This document shows positions 1 through 11,900 of a stretch of 64,000 nt of DNA, piece after piece. Source of the stretch: Hydractinia symbiolongicarpus (lineage: Eukaryota > Cnidaria > Hydrozoa > Anthoathecata > Hydractiniidae); the NCBI RefSeq assembly GCF_029227915.1, contig NC_079883.1, forward strand, positions 14,944,001-15,008,000, in the 5' to 3' direction. The notes beneath the pieces were generated by a model that saw only the letters and a list, made by a program, of their open reading frames with translations, was not told the origin of the DNA and searched no databases. A program made the translations under genes and the position numbers. Numbering within the stretch: the first letter of the stretch is position 1; each line of letters starts with the position of its first letter.

Positions 1-1266
1 GAAAGAGAAAGAATCTCTATTTTGCCTTTGTAGATTTAGAGAAAGAGTGCCATGTAAAGTCATTTGGTGGGCTATGAGGAAATTAGGTGTGGAGCTAGTT
101 ACGATAGTACAGTTTATGTACAGCAATGCTAGAAGTCGTGTCAGAATTAACGATTCACTTAGTGATGAATTTAGTGTAAATGTTGGTGTACATCAGGGTT
201 CTGTACTTAGTCCTTTGTTGTTTGTTCTAGTCTTAGAAGCGCTGTCGATGGAGTTCAGAACAGGTTGTCCATGGGAGTTATTGTATGCAGATGATTTGGT
301 TCTCATAGCAAAGTCGATAGAAGAATTAGTTGAAAAGTTGGAGAATTGGAAGAAAGGACTAGAAGAGAAAGGGCTAAGGGTGAACACAGCAAAGTCTAAG
401 GTCATGATTGCATTGCAGCTAAGTGTGACCTTGTAGTTGGAAAGTTGCCTTGTGGATTTTGCAGGAAAGGATTTGGTAGTAACTCAATTTTTTGTCAGAC
501 TTGCAAGCATTGGGTACATAAGAAATGCAGTAGTATTGGTAGAAGGTTAACAGCTGACATTCAGTTTGTATGCATGCGTTGCAAAGTTGAGATTATAGAG
601 AATGAAGTATTTCCAGCTTTAATGATGTACAGCAGTGGCTCGTTAGAGATAGTTGAGAACTTCTGTTACTTAGGTGATATGTTGGGCAGTGAAGGGGGTG
701 TTGGAAGAAGTGTTACTTGCAGGATAGGTTCTGCTTGGAAAAAGTTCAGGGAGTTACTTTCTTTGTTGACTAGCAGAGTCTTGTCAATTGAGGTAAAATG
801 TAGGTTGTATGAGACCTGTGTAAGAAGTGTTATGTTGTACGGTAGTGAGACATGGGCAGTGAAGATCTTGACCGTTTAGAAAGGAATGACATGAGAATGG
901 TTAGGTGGATGTGTAACGCCAGTCTGAGTGACAGAAAGAGTTCAGATGAGCTAAGAAGCAGGCTATGTATCTGTAGAGTTAAAGATGTTATCCAGATAAG
1001 AAGATTGAATTGGCTGGGGCACTTGGAAAGAGTGGCGCAGGATAATTGGGCAAGAAAGTGTAGAGACTTGATAGTTCCTGGGGCAAAGCCCCGAGGCAGA
1101 CCGAGAAAGACTTGGCAGGAGGTTATAAGAACAGACGTGATATAGAGGAAGTTGAGTTTAGATCTAACACAGTCTAGATCAGATTGGAAGAGGGTCATTA
1201 ATATACCCTGCCCAACCCATGCTAGCATGGAAAACGGATGTTAAGCAGAGAATGATGATGATGATT
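1..1266 (+). mobile_element. 5'-truncated non-LTR retrotransposon (LINE) with reverse transcriptase and PHD-like finger
   Basis: The window opens inside a reverse transcriptase. The palm signature LLYADDLVLIAKS lies near 280-315, preceded by GVHQGSVLSPLLF. Around 455-590, in another frame, is a cysteine/histidine cluster (CGFCRKG, FCQTCKHWVHKKC, CMRCK) that looks like a PHD-type zinc finger set inside the polymerase ORF. Typical LINE 3' segments follow: YLGDMLG, RSVMLYGSETW, RLNWLGHLERV and GRPRKTW. Coding runs through three frames with breaks near 400-420 and 850-880, so this copy is dead. The 3' end has the palindrome CCATGCTAGCATGG and a TGATGATGAT tail, as in L2/CR1-like LINEs. It probably sits in an intron of the gene that resumes at 1410. 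Family assignment beyond LINE is from memory. Confidence 0.88.
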
Positions 1267-1409
1267 ATGTAATAATATGCTAACTAAAGTGTGTCTTCCA
1301 GGCAGAGTAAATTATGTTGTATTTTCTTAAGAAACAACTGTAGTAACATGCCACATTTCACTGTGTTTTGTTTTTTGTCAAGATCACATCTCTCATTGTT
1401 ATTCTTAAG

Positions 1410-4400
1410 GGAACCGTTACAACCTGCAGCGTTTTACAAGATGCCGTGGCTGATGTTGATTTCATATTCGAAGCTGTAGTTGAAAATGCAGATGTTAAAA
1501 GGTGGCTGTTTCAAAGTATGGCATGGTTTTTAATTTGTGTAGTAAAAAAATTAATCGGTTTTTTTCCTCTATCTCTCTCTCTCTATATATATGTATATAC
1601 ATGTAAATGAATGTACGGTAAGTGGAAAGAGAAACCTGGTGCCCGCAAAAAAAGTATAAATAAGATGTACAGAAATGTGTTCAAATTTTGACAATCAAAG
1701 AAACGAACAACCCTTGTTACGAATTTTATGCCTAATTTTTTGTGTATTAAGAACATACCTGGCTTTCTTTTTTTTCCTGATTTGAAAATAGGTTTTCTTA
1801 AAATTCGAAAATGTCTGTTTCAAGAAAGATAAGTGATTCTCTAGTTATATGTTTAATTTATAAAAGATTACATTGGAACATGTTTAATCACAGTGAATAG
1901 CCAAGAGAAGGAAGACAGTATCAAGAAACAGACTAGTATTAAGCTTTTCCAAATTCATCAATTCAAACGTATCTAGTAATTTAATAAGACCAATATAGGC
2001 AAAAATTTTGTACAAACTTCTTAAGATCACTGATTAGACATTCTGTTGAAAACCCATAAATTGATATGTGATAAGCATGGATTTTTATTATGTTTAGAAA
2101 TCACACATAACTGTAATAGCCAGGCAATATTATGTAGCAACACATTCACTGTCGACTTGAATGAAGTGGTGTCCGAATCTTTGTTTAAGGAGGTAAGCTG
2201 TAAAGATATTAGGATTAAAATTTTTTTACTAAATACAACTAGTTTAATAATGTAACTGAAAAGGTTACCATATAAAAACTAAGAAAGTAAGCGCATGTGG
2301 AGGGGGTTGGGATTTTTTGCGAAATAAAAACAGAGTTTATTCGGGCCTAACAGGTATAAGCAATTGGATAAGTTACAAAGAATAACAAATATTACTCGGT
2401 TGTGAATTTAAAGAAAAGAAGGTCGTGTTCATTACGATGTTAAATCCCCCCAAAATTTTGATCAGGTTCTCAGCTGCGAAATCTCTATATTTTTAACAAA
2501 TTTTAATAGAATTTCGATAAATCACACAAGTATAGCGGTTTCTTCTATGTTTCGCAAAAGTTTTTAATGAAATTGCAGATTTTTTTTTGTCTAGAGAATT
2601 CTAGGTTGTCGATTTTTGACACCTGTTTATTGTATTCCATTGGTGGAAATATCAGTATCAAATTTCACATCTTCTGAAGTTATACGAACACGTAAGTTGG
2701 TGTACATTTTTTCAGCATGCTGATTAAACTGATCCTGTCGGAGCTGGATAAGAAACGGTTTTGACAATAATTTCGATTCTTCGGAATCGCCATAGATAAC
2801 ACCTATTTCAAGGAAATGATTTTCTAGTACAGAATCGAATTTAGAAATGTTTTTAGCATATGTAGTTTTGTATTTCTGCGTTGTTGTTTTGTTGTTGTCT
2901 GGCAGTTTTTTCTGATGTATTCACTGGTAAAATAATGACCAACCGTCATTTTTTTCTGCACTTATGTATGCGGCTATTATGTTCTATAAAAGTAGTGAAA
3001 AATATATAATAGCTAATAACTGTTTATGGTCATAAGGTATGGTGATCTTAGGAAACTTGATATTTGTCTGCAGCAATTCTGGAAAATAAAAGCCTCATTA
3101 ATTTTTCCAACGTTTTTCTCGTATTTGGTTTTTTTTGTACACCTTCTATGTAATTTGCGATTATCCGTTGTGGTGGTCAATAAAATAATTGCCATTGAAT
3201 AGACATAAAGTATCTTAAAATTTTGTGTTTTTACGTATAGGATTGGTCGAAAATTTCTTAAATAAATTTTGCAGACTTATAATCGTATTTGTTTTTTTCA
3301 GTTGAAGATTTTTTTAATTTATATGGCATTAAAACATTGCGAAAAGTAGATGGAAACCCGAGGAGATTAAATTCAAACGAATTATCAAATTACTGGAACA
3401 GTAAGATAACTTTTGTAGAAATTTTATATGAAGTTTTAAAATGCAATTACGTACTTGACTTCTTCGCATTCAACTTCGTAATTTCGAGATCGACTGTGCC
3501 CAAAGCTTGGTGTTTTTTCCACTTTTATAAAGCGAATAAAGTTACTTGTTTTAGAAAGTATGGTCAGTAATTATATACTGTTAGGACTCAAATCTTGCAT
3601 AGTTAGTACACTACTTGTGTTCATTTTTTCTATTCATCAATTTGTTCATTATTTATAATGACATTTTATTTTTGAAATTATTTGCCATAGTTCAGAAGAA
3701 CAGGGTCCGAACGTTAAACATGATAGTCGACGTACAAACCCATCCTGCTAGCTCTTCCACTACAGAATTTACACAAGAAACCACATCCAGTCTCATAAAC
3801 GCAGATTACGCCCTACACCCTCGACTAACGCCCAACGAAGAAAATGTTAAAGTAAATAATGCTGTGACCACCGCTCATGAAGTTCTTGTATCTAATAGCA
3901 GTCGTATGACAGGTTATCAGGACCAAAACATGCACGGAAGAGGGCACGCCCATGAAGCGTTAGATAGTGGTAAGCGTACAGAGTTAGTTGTGAATGGAGA
4001 TTACACGCCTATTCCCACTTCTCATGTTGCTGTTGCGACGACAAATGTAAAAATCGATAACCTGGTCTCCTTACACAACCAACAAATGAAAAATGAGGAA
4101 GTATATAAAACATCTCCAGTCGGCAGTGGTAATCTTTTTTTTAATTTTAAAGCCCTCCAAAACCAAGTGTAATCTGTTAAAACAATTATTGCTAGCATAC
4201 GAACGTTGTGTATAAAGCGGACCGTCTTTATCTCTAACATTTTTCTTCTTGAACATCTCCCTACCTCGAACAAATATTTCTGGTCCTTGACGGTTGTTCT
4301 CCCCCTGTATCCCTTCTCTATCTAAAAATTTTGCTACTTTAAGCGCGAAAACTTTCTCGGGCGGAAACTTTCGATAGGGAAATTCGCGAGATTGTTGCAT

Positions 4401-4809
4401 TCCGGGTACATAAACTTTCTTTTATCATCAATGCATAAGATTGAAACTAAAATAGACCAATGGGGTACTTTTTCTGCGAATTGATGCTCCTGGAAAAAAT
4501 GTGCAACATTAACTTTCGCAAATTTTCCCTAAATTTCTGCCCGCGAAAATGTCTGCATTTAAAGTATCCCAAGCAATTTTTATGATCCCTTGATAGTTTT
4601 TGGTGACAGTTTTTCTTGTTGTTTCAGCATCAATCGACAGCAAGGAGGAGTGCGTGGTTTGCAACGAGCGTAATTACGACAGTGTGTTAATTCCATGTGG
4701 TCATATGTGGCTGTGTTACGAATGCGCATGTCACCTAAAAAATTCTAACCAAAACTGTCCAGCATGTCGGCATACTATACATAGCATCGTGCGTGTTTAT
4801 AAACCGTAA
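1410..4809 (+). CDS. 3' part of a 3-hydroxyacyl-CoA dehydrogenase-like / RING-finger fusion protein
   Basis: Six exons: 1410-1515, 2098-2192, 2595-2691, 3302-3400, 3691-4128, 4628-4809 (stop at 4807). Phases match at every junction and give 338 residues of C-terminal sequence. Residues 1-35 contain DFIFEAVVENADVK. The next exons contain AILCSNTFTVDL and RFLTPVYCIPLVEI, the middle of the NAD-binding 3HCDH_N fold. An exon with GIKTLRKVDGNPRRL follows, then a long polar Ser/Thr-rich linker (about 145 residues). The last exon is a C3HC4 RING: CVVC, then CGHMWLCYEC, then CPAC, ending SIVRVYKP. RING fingers of this kind recruit E2 enzymes, so the protein may be a ubiquitin ligase with a metabolite- or dinucleotide-binding module. 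The N-terminal glycine loop is not in the window and should lie upstream of the LINE. Whether the enzyme domain is active cannot be judged. Confidence 0.8.
4211..4330. repeat. Possible Tigger/pogo end fragment
   Basis: A stretch in the last intron of the dehydrogenase-RING gene contains CTCGAACAAATATTTCTGGTC followed by a short arm near 4263-4300. It resembles the Tigger end at 18206-18240 (CTCGAACAAATTTTCTGGTC). It is probably a decayed non-autonomous relative. The match is short and was judged by eye. Confidence 0.35.
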
Positions 4810-5360
4810 TGCATTGTGGAGACTGTCTGTTAGAGAGGGTGAAGGGCACACAAATACCTACAATTTGAGATAAAAAAAGGAGTAAAAAATTAGAAAATAC
4901 TTACCTAACAATAAGTTAGTGTTGTATTTCACTGCTAAGAATGGTAAAAGTTTTTGGTAGCGGAAAGAAATTAGCGAACTACTTTATGTTGTACGGCGAG
5001 GGAGTCAATTGTCGCAAATTTTGATTTAAGGAAAATTGGGTCCTGCAAAAGGAAACCTGCTATTCCAGAAATTTGCGAGAATTGATTCTCGCGAAATTTT
5101 CTTTTAATTAATAATTTTTTTAAAATTAATTTACGCTAATTTGGGGAAGAATCCCTTTACCGATTTGCTTAACAATATAGTATGCTAACTTCGCCTTTGA
5201 TGCAACACGAAATTCACTTGGGAAAAGTTGTGGTTTTACGATTTCAATGTTAGGTATGGAGATTTAATGTTTAATTTTATTGTAATATTTTTGACAAATA
5301 TATTTAACAAGTACCTGATTGTTGTAGTTATAACTAGCAAGACCACGTTCCTTCCCTCAG
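4810..5360. other. Non-coding stretch downstream of the RING exon
   Basis: No convincing coding sequence. It is rich in TTTGCGA/GCGAAA words (for example around 5020-5110), like other stretches near 4370-4555. These look like decayed small inverted-repeat elements, but I could not define ends. Confidence 0.4.
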
Positions 5361-5381
5361 CAAATTCAATTTTATTCACTA

Positions 5382-5572
5382 TGGATGACAGAGTTCCCAA
5401 GAAAGCTGATAATTGGCGAGTGTTGACTTTAGTCAGAAACTCGGAAAAGTTTGTGAATTTATTTGTAAAGTCCAATAGTAATGTTCCTGATAGGCTGATG
5501 AAAGACCTAACCTTAGCCGGCGACAGTTCTCGTAGTAACCGTGGAAAATTAGTCAGGAAACATTTCTCCTAG
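5382..5572 (+). CDS. Hypothetical short ORF or terminal exon (63 residues)
   Basis: An open frame from ATG at 5382 to a stop at 5570-5572 begins MDDRVPKKADNWRVLTL and ends in a basic tail (GKLVRKHFS). A good acceptor (CTTCCCTCAG) ends at 5360, and the frame is open from there. The exon would start in phase 1, the same phase in which the 3691-4128 exon of the upstream gene ends. It could therefore be an alternative last exon of that gene, a small separate gene, or chance. No domain recognised. The opposite strand is also open over most of this stretch. Confidence 0.25.
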
Positions 5573-6631
5573 AGACAAAATTAAGTTACGTTTTCAGTAA
5601 ATTTCACCGAAAAGGCTCGTTTTCCATAAGTTCGTAATGTCATTTGTTTTATCTTGCAGACATGAAAAATTTGTTTCTCTACAAGTAGGAAAGAATGGAT
5701 AATTTTTTATATCATTCATTTGGCGAGAGTTTGCGTACTAACAAGTGCGATAAAAAATGTTTCTTCTTGAAATCTTCCAACAAGTCTCCGAAAACAATAA
5801 CAATAACAATATAGGTCACTTAACAACACAAAAAATTTCCGCGAGAAATTTTTCAGTTTGTAAATTCGTAAAGGTTTATCGAAAAAAAATAGCGAGTTAT
5901 CGCTCGCGGAAGCGTCTTTGATTACAGAAGTTATTTCTTCTGTTAACGAACTAACTACTGTTTTTAAAGTTACATGGCAAACAGAATACCCACCTCAATC
6001 TAGGTTTGTATTTACGTTTTCTCAATTGCTGACGCCTGCATAAAAGATGCTGAGTGTGTCAATTTACTACTATAGACAATTGATAATCAGCTTTTCCCTG
6101 TGCCAAAATTAAGGCGCCAAAATGGACATATTTCTTTTCACAATGATTTGCAGCTGTTTGCATTACAATAGGATGAAAAAAATGCTTTTAACATTACCGC
6201 AGGCGTATTGTGTTGTATTTTTCGGCTACTACAAGTTCAAAATAGATCAAGTGAAGCAATTAGAAACTACAAGCCGAAGTTCAAACTGTTATGTGATTTG
6301 TGTTTTTAAACCCTCGGGTCGGTGACAATAAAACATTTTAAAACATTTTCTTTTTAAAACATATTTACAAGTAGCTAAGTTATTTACAATTCTTGCTTTC
6401 AAATGTAAGTATCCTTTTTATAGCATTCAATTAATACGACTGGTCCGAAATTTCCGCTAGAGTTGCGTTCATAGGAACAATTCAAGTGAAACAGAAAAGA
6501 TACTCATTCTTGAGGCTTTTCCGATTAGAAGGACTGATGACATATTAGTAGATTGTAATATTACTATCCCATCTAAGATGGCCAAAAAGCACTAGCAAAT
6601 TCAATACAAAATATTTTTTAAAAATAATGTT
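5573..6631. other. Intergenic, no gene seen
   Basis: AT-rich sequence between the plus-strand ORF above and the stop codon of the minus-strand membrane-protein gene. I see only short ORFs without domain signals. Confidence 0.5.
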
Positions 6632-8927
6632 CTAATAGAAATTCGTGGTTGGATGCCTCAATGTTCTTCCCTGATAATTTTGAGAATCCTTTAAAAACTT
6701 TTCCAAACGTTCTTGAGACAAATCAGATATTGTTTGTCGTTTTTTTGCAGTTGGTTGATAAACTGATAGCATGATTATATCAAAGATTCTTCCCAATTAC
6801 CAAAATTACGAAATGCTTCTTCTAAATCTATAAATTATTGCACAAACATTGTAAAACAAACAAACAAACAAACATACAAACAAACAAACAAACAAAAAAA
6901 AAAACAAAAAAACAAACAAACAAACAAAATCTATTATTTTTAGCACAACAAGGTAACTCTACAAACATTTTCTAATAAACAACCTTGTCATTGCTCTACA
7001 TTTTTCTTGGACGTTTTTATCAAAATACAGTAACAACTTTTTAGGTGGAATTTCTGTCCCTGATGATAGATATTTGTGATAGATATCTGTGATAGATATT
7101 TGTGATAGATATTGCTTTTTTGTGCAATACCATTCCCGTTATAAATGGTGGAGCCAAGCCTTACGTTTTATTTATGTGCACAAAACATGAACAAGTGTGT
7201 AGTTACCTTCAGGAAGTAAGGCCTCGTTTACATCATCGGGTAAAATTTTCCGTGCTTCGGAAAGATCTTCTTTGGAACGTTCAAGAATACTTCTAATATG
7301 TGTTTTACTAAACAAAAAGTAAACACTCGGTTACATAATTTATTGAGGAGAGAAAGATCCAAGTAATGCAGATAAATATAAAGACTTACTCATTTTCCCA
7401 TTCGGACTCCTCCATTTGTTCTATTAAAGTCGACCCAATAAACGTGTGCGTGCTAAAGTGAAGGTCAACGAATGAGTGAATGGTGAGGCGAATGGTGAGG
7501 CAAATGGTGAGGTGAATGGGTGAATATATGGCATAAAGAAATAAAGTACAGGCTCGATCAATTGAGTTATTTCCACTCATGAATTTTAACGAAGTGCTCG
7601 GTGTTTATCTCTCCTCCCTATAGGAAACAGCCATTTTTTATTTTCATTTACTCCGACGTTTTCATGAATTAAATATTTCATTACATAATAATAAATCTTC
7701 AAGGCATATGGTAATTGACATTTGATTTTCATACAACAAAATTCCATAACATTTCTTTTTACTTTATGACCCATTTTTAAAATTCCCTGGATTTTCCAGG
7801 TTTCTGAGTTTTTACAGATAGTTATATAATGCCGTAGTTGAGCCACACTTAAATTTTTTAATCGGAAAAACAGCATGCCATCACTGTTTTTAGATACTTT
7901 TGAGGTAAAACAACGTTTTATAAATTATAGTGTTATTACAGATGGCGATCGGACAAACGTGCATAGCAGTTTTTTACAAGTTTACGTACAAGCATTTTTT
8001 TAAAAAATAAAACACTAAGTGCAGGGCTGTTTACCTCAACTGTACCAGTTGCCCAAGTGCAGACGACTCTCCGTCGGGTGTTCTAAAATGAATCAAAACT
8101 AATTTCACGATATACTGAATATATCGCTGATTATAACAGGTACTTGCCCTTGGTGTAAAGGCTTGAAGTTCCAGTGAAACAGCACCTAAAGGTTTGACAT
8201 CAACACCTAAAGTAACTTAATTTCCTTATTTCTGCGCATGCGCTTATTTCGTCACATGAAATTTAGATACGTATGAAATATTTTTTAGGAAAAGATTGGA
8301 TAATAGGAAGTTAGGGGAGATAGAAAAGCTCAAGAAAGTTGTAAACTATCAAATAATAAAACTTGCTTTTTACATCACACCCAGTGGGTGAAGTCAGCTG
8401 AAAGATAGATTGCAAACAATATTGAGCAGTTTATACTTACAAGTCCTCTTGATTAAGCTTCCCGATAATAATATGCTTCCTCGCTAAACTTTTCGGACTA
8501 CGACTCACCATCCCCTCTATACGTATCTGTGAACTAAAAGATAGGAACAGTCAACTCTATATGTCGCAAACTTGAGTAACAAAAATATAATGTACCTGTC
8601 ATTATTTCTCACATAGAATATAAACCCGCGAAAAAACGTTATATGTACTTTCAACACGATCACACTTAAAAGCAAACAAGATGTAGTGGGCCGGTGAACT
8701 TTTGTCACATTCTGCGTTGTATCATCCCGCAAATAGATAAAAAAAGCACACCCATTTCACTTAAATGCTGTAATTCACCCACCTCCGTCTTCCAACAAAA
8801 GATCTTTTTTTATTCTTATCTGCTTTAAACTTGGCTAGCATGACGTCATACACCTCTTTGTTTTTAGTTTTCTTTCTAAAAACACAAATTAGAATGTCGT
8901 TACGAAAGACAATGTTAAACTATTTTT

Positions 8928-8962
<35 letters not shown>

Positions 8963-11900
8963 GAAGCCCTGGGGGCTCTAAGAATTTCCGCTCGCTACCA
9001 AAATATTTGATGAAAACCTGCTAATTCGTTGTGTTATTGTGCTAAACATTTGAGGAGGTTTGGTGCATGAACCTCTGAAGATAAAGCACACAAGTGACAT
9101 TATATCTTACAACAAACGCAAACAAAACGAAACGTGTCATAATAAACTCACATTTTAAAATAAATTGCTAACAAAAAATACAGCCTAACATTCATGGTAA
9201 GTCTTGCGATTGAAACGTTTATGGTCTTAAACGGCATTTAGTTGACAAAAAATTTTGCTGTGACCATCATTTTCAGCATACTATTTTTATTTACTGTGCC
9301 AATTTTTGTCGAAAATAAAGCAGTTTTAATTTTTGGTTAAATTTTGGCCTAAAATGGCATTTAGGTGACAAAAATCAAAATTTTGATGTCACCATTATGT
9401 TCACCATACTTTTTTTGTTAACTGTGCCAAATTTTGTTGAAAACAAATACTAATTTTGTCCTGAAACATCATTTAGATGAGTTCCCAGTAGTTGGGGAGC
9501 TTGGGTGCGAAGTTTACATCTGTGACGGAGGAACGTGTAATCCCAGGGTCGATTTTTTCTCAAAAAATGCTCCAAAAGAAAAAAACGACGGTTTTAAAGA
9601 ATTTCCTACGCCTTCGGGCGCGGAAATTCAACAACAACAACAACAACAACAACAACACCCATAGCAACAACAGCAACAACAACAACAACAACACCCATAG
9701 CAACAACAGCAACAACAACAACAACAACAACACCCATAGCAACAACAGCAACAACAACAACAATAAAAAGACTAAACAAACAAGACAAAGGGAAGACTAA
9801 CTTTGATTTAGACATCTTTTTCATAGCATCTGAAGTTGCTAGTGCGAGTAAGCCATCAGGTTGTGTTGTTTTTATGTCCATTTCATCACTAAACAACAAC
9901 AATAAGAACAAATTTTCCACAACCTGTGAAACACTTCTTAGACTGGCCAAATATTTTCACAAAGTACATTTACGAACTTTAGACTAGGAGTGATTTCGTT
10001 CGACGTAAAACAAAAACTTTAATGAAAAAACACAGTCCAGATAACGAAATTCGCTGGTACACTTAGGCGATGAATTAAAGAAAAGTAAGGATTTTGACGT
10101 TAAGAAATTATTTTATTACGAGTTAAGGATCCTAAAAAAAGACAACTCAAGAAAAAAGATTTCTTGAACACGTTTTGTAAAGTCTGAGTTAATGCTGGCT
10201 GTTAATATGGAGTCCTTTTTTGTTGCTAATAGATTTTTATTATTGCATTTACAAACATCGTTAGCTGGAGAAGTATTGAAAGAGAATTATATGCTGTATT
10301 GTTCTTATGGTATGGCTGTATGGCTGTGGCAAATCCCGAGACTCCTGTAATTATAAAATTGTTTTTATAAAAAAGCAAACAAACAAAATAAATAAATAAG
10401 CAGGGTGGTCACGAATTTAAAACTTAGTAATTTAATTAGGAGGTTTTGGAGGTAAATTTTAGGAGAAAATACTAAAAGACGTTCAGGAGGAAATGAAGTT
10501 ACGAATAATCCACTCCATGTCAGGGAATCTGTTGTTTTCAAATTCATTAATTAGCTATGTGACTATAAATTATCAGTTCTGTTGCAAGATGAACAAACGT
10601 AAAATCTTTTGTTACATAAAACGTAACAATTTACTATTTAAAGAAAAGTAACGGATGTTACCAGTAAGCAATTTAAAAGGAACCAATATTTTGAATCCAA
10701 ATTTTAGCTTACTTGGAGATTTCAAAAAGGTCTCAATGTTTTAAGTTATTCCAGAGACGTTAGGAGGTGTGGCCATTCTGATATACAAACGAAAGAACAA
10801 ACGAAGAAATAAATGATGAATAATTTTACTCACTCTTCTTCGTAGTAATTTTTAATAGCAATTATGATGACGCATATAATGAACACAAGTATTGTAGGAA
10901 CAGCCGATACATATAACAGCCACTTTGGTGCATTTTTAGATTTAGAACTTGGTGCAGTTGTTGAAGGTGTATCAGTATAGTAGCCAGTTGGTTTCGAAGT
11001 ATTGTCTATATACGTACTAAGCTCGTTATCTGTATCACGTGCATAACGACGAAGGTTCTTGGCTGCAAAGGCTTCGTGTAATTTATCTAAAAAATATGAA
11101 ACATGATCGTAAAATATAAATTCAGAAAATGTACATTAACTTTGAAAATGAATTACTTCTAAAGGGGGATACGTAGGGTTGTTCCCAAGGCTGGCCCATG
11201 CCCCTTGATTCTAAGGCATACTTTTACTATTAATGTACTTCTTCGCTTCTTTCTTTTAATACTTCACTTTCGATAGTACCCCATTAATATTAATTTTTGA
11301 CATTAAATGATTTTAAAGATTTTAAATGTTTCGAGACCACCAAAATACTATTAAAAATCCCCCCCGACCCCCGCCCGGCTCCATTCCCCTCGGCTATCCA
11401 AGCAACATCTCCTACTATTGGAAATCTGAGGCTAAAGCTTTCGACTTTTACCATGTGTAATTGGATTGCAAAATGAGGTAATTTTTATTGCAAATTCACT
11501 CATAATAGCGTGCAGTAAAAACAGGTGTTCTGACAAAAATTACTTTTTATCGTATGATTAATTCATCTATGTTTCGTCCTTGAACTATTTAAAAGGTTGT
11601 TAAATCCAAATTATTTAGGATATTTGATACCCCAAAACCCTGTACACACAAGTGCAATTCGATAGATACGAGGATATCTTTGTAGAATTTGAGTGAAATA
11701 CTTTTTATTGACGACAAATTTAAAATAAACATTTTCAATCATATTGACATCAAACAAGTGCAAAAATAATCTTTTGTTTACTTTCTTGAATCAATGTATG
11801 ACAACTGTCTGATGAATTACTGTAGAATGTTTGCACAAGAACACAACGCCGTATTGAAGGAGAGACATTTTAGATGCGTTTAAATGCTACTCAGGTCAAT

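Noticed and set aside
7586-7876. 96-codon minus-strand ORF between exons 6 and 7 of the membrane-protein gene
   Set aside because: Including it would break the matched phase-2 junction between 8035 and 7452, and the sequence has no protein-like signal.
9492-9950. Poly-Asn, poly-Gln and poly-Leu ORFs on both strands
   Set aside because: Created by the CAA minisatellite, which is open in all frames. Only the part at 9802-9888 on the minus strand is a real exon, supported by splice sites and phase.
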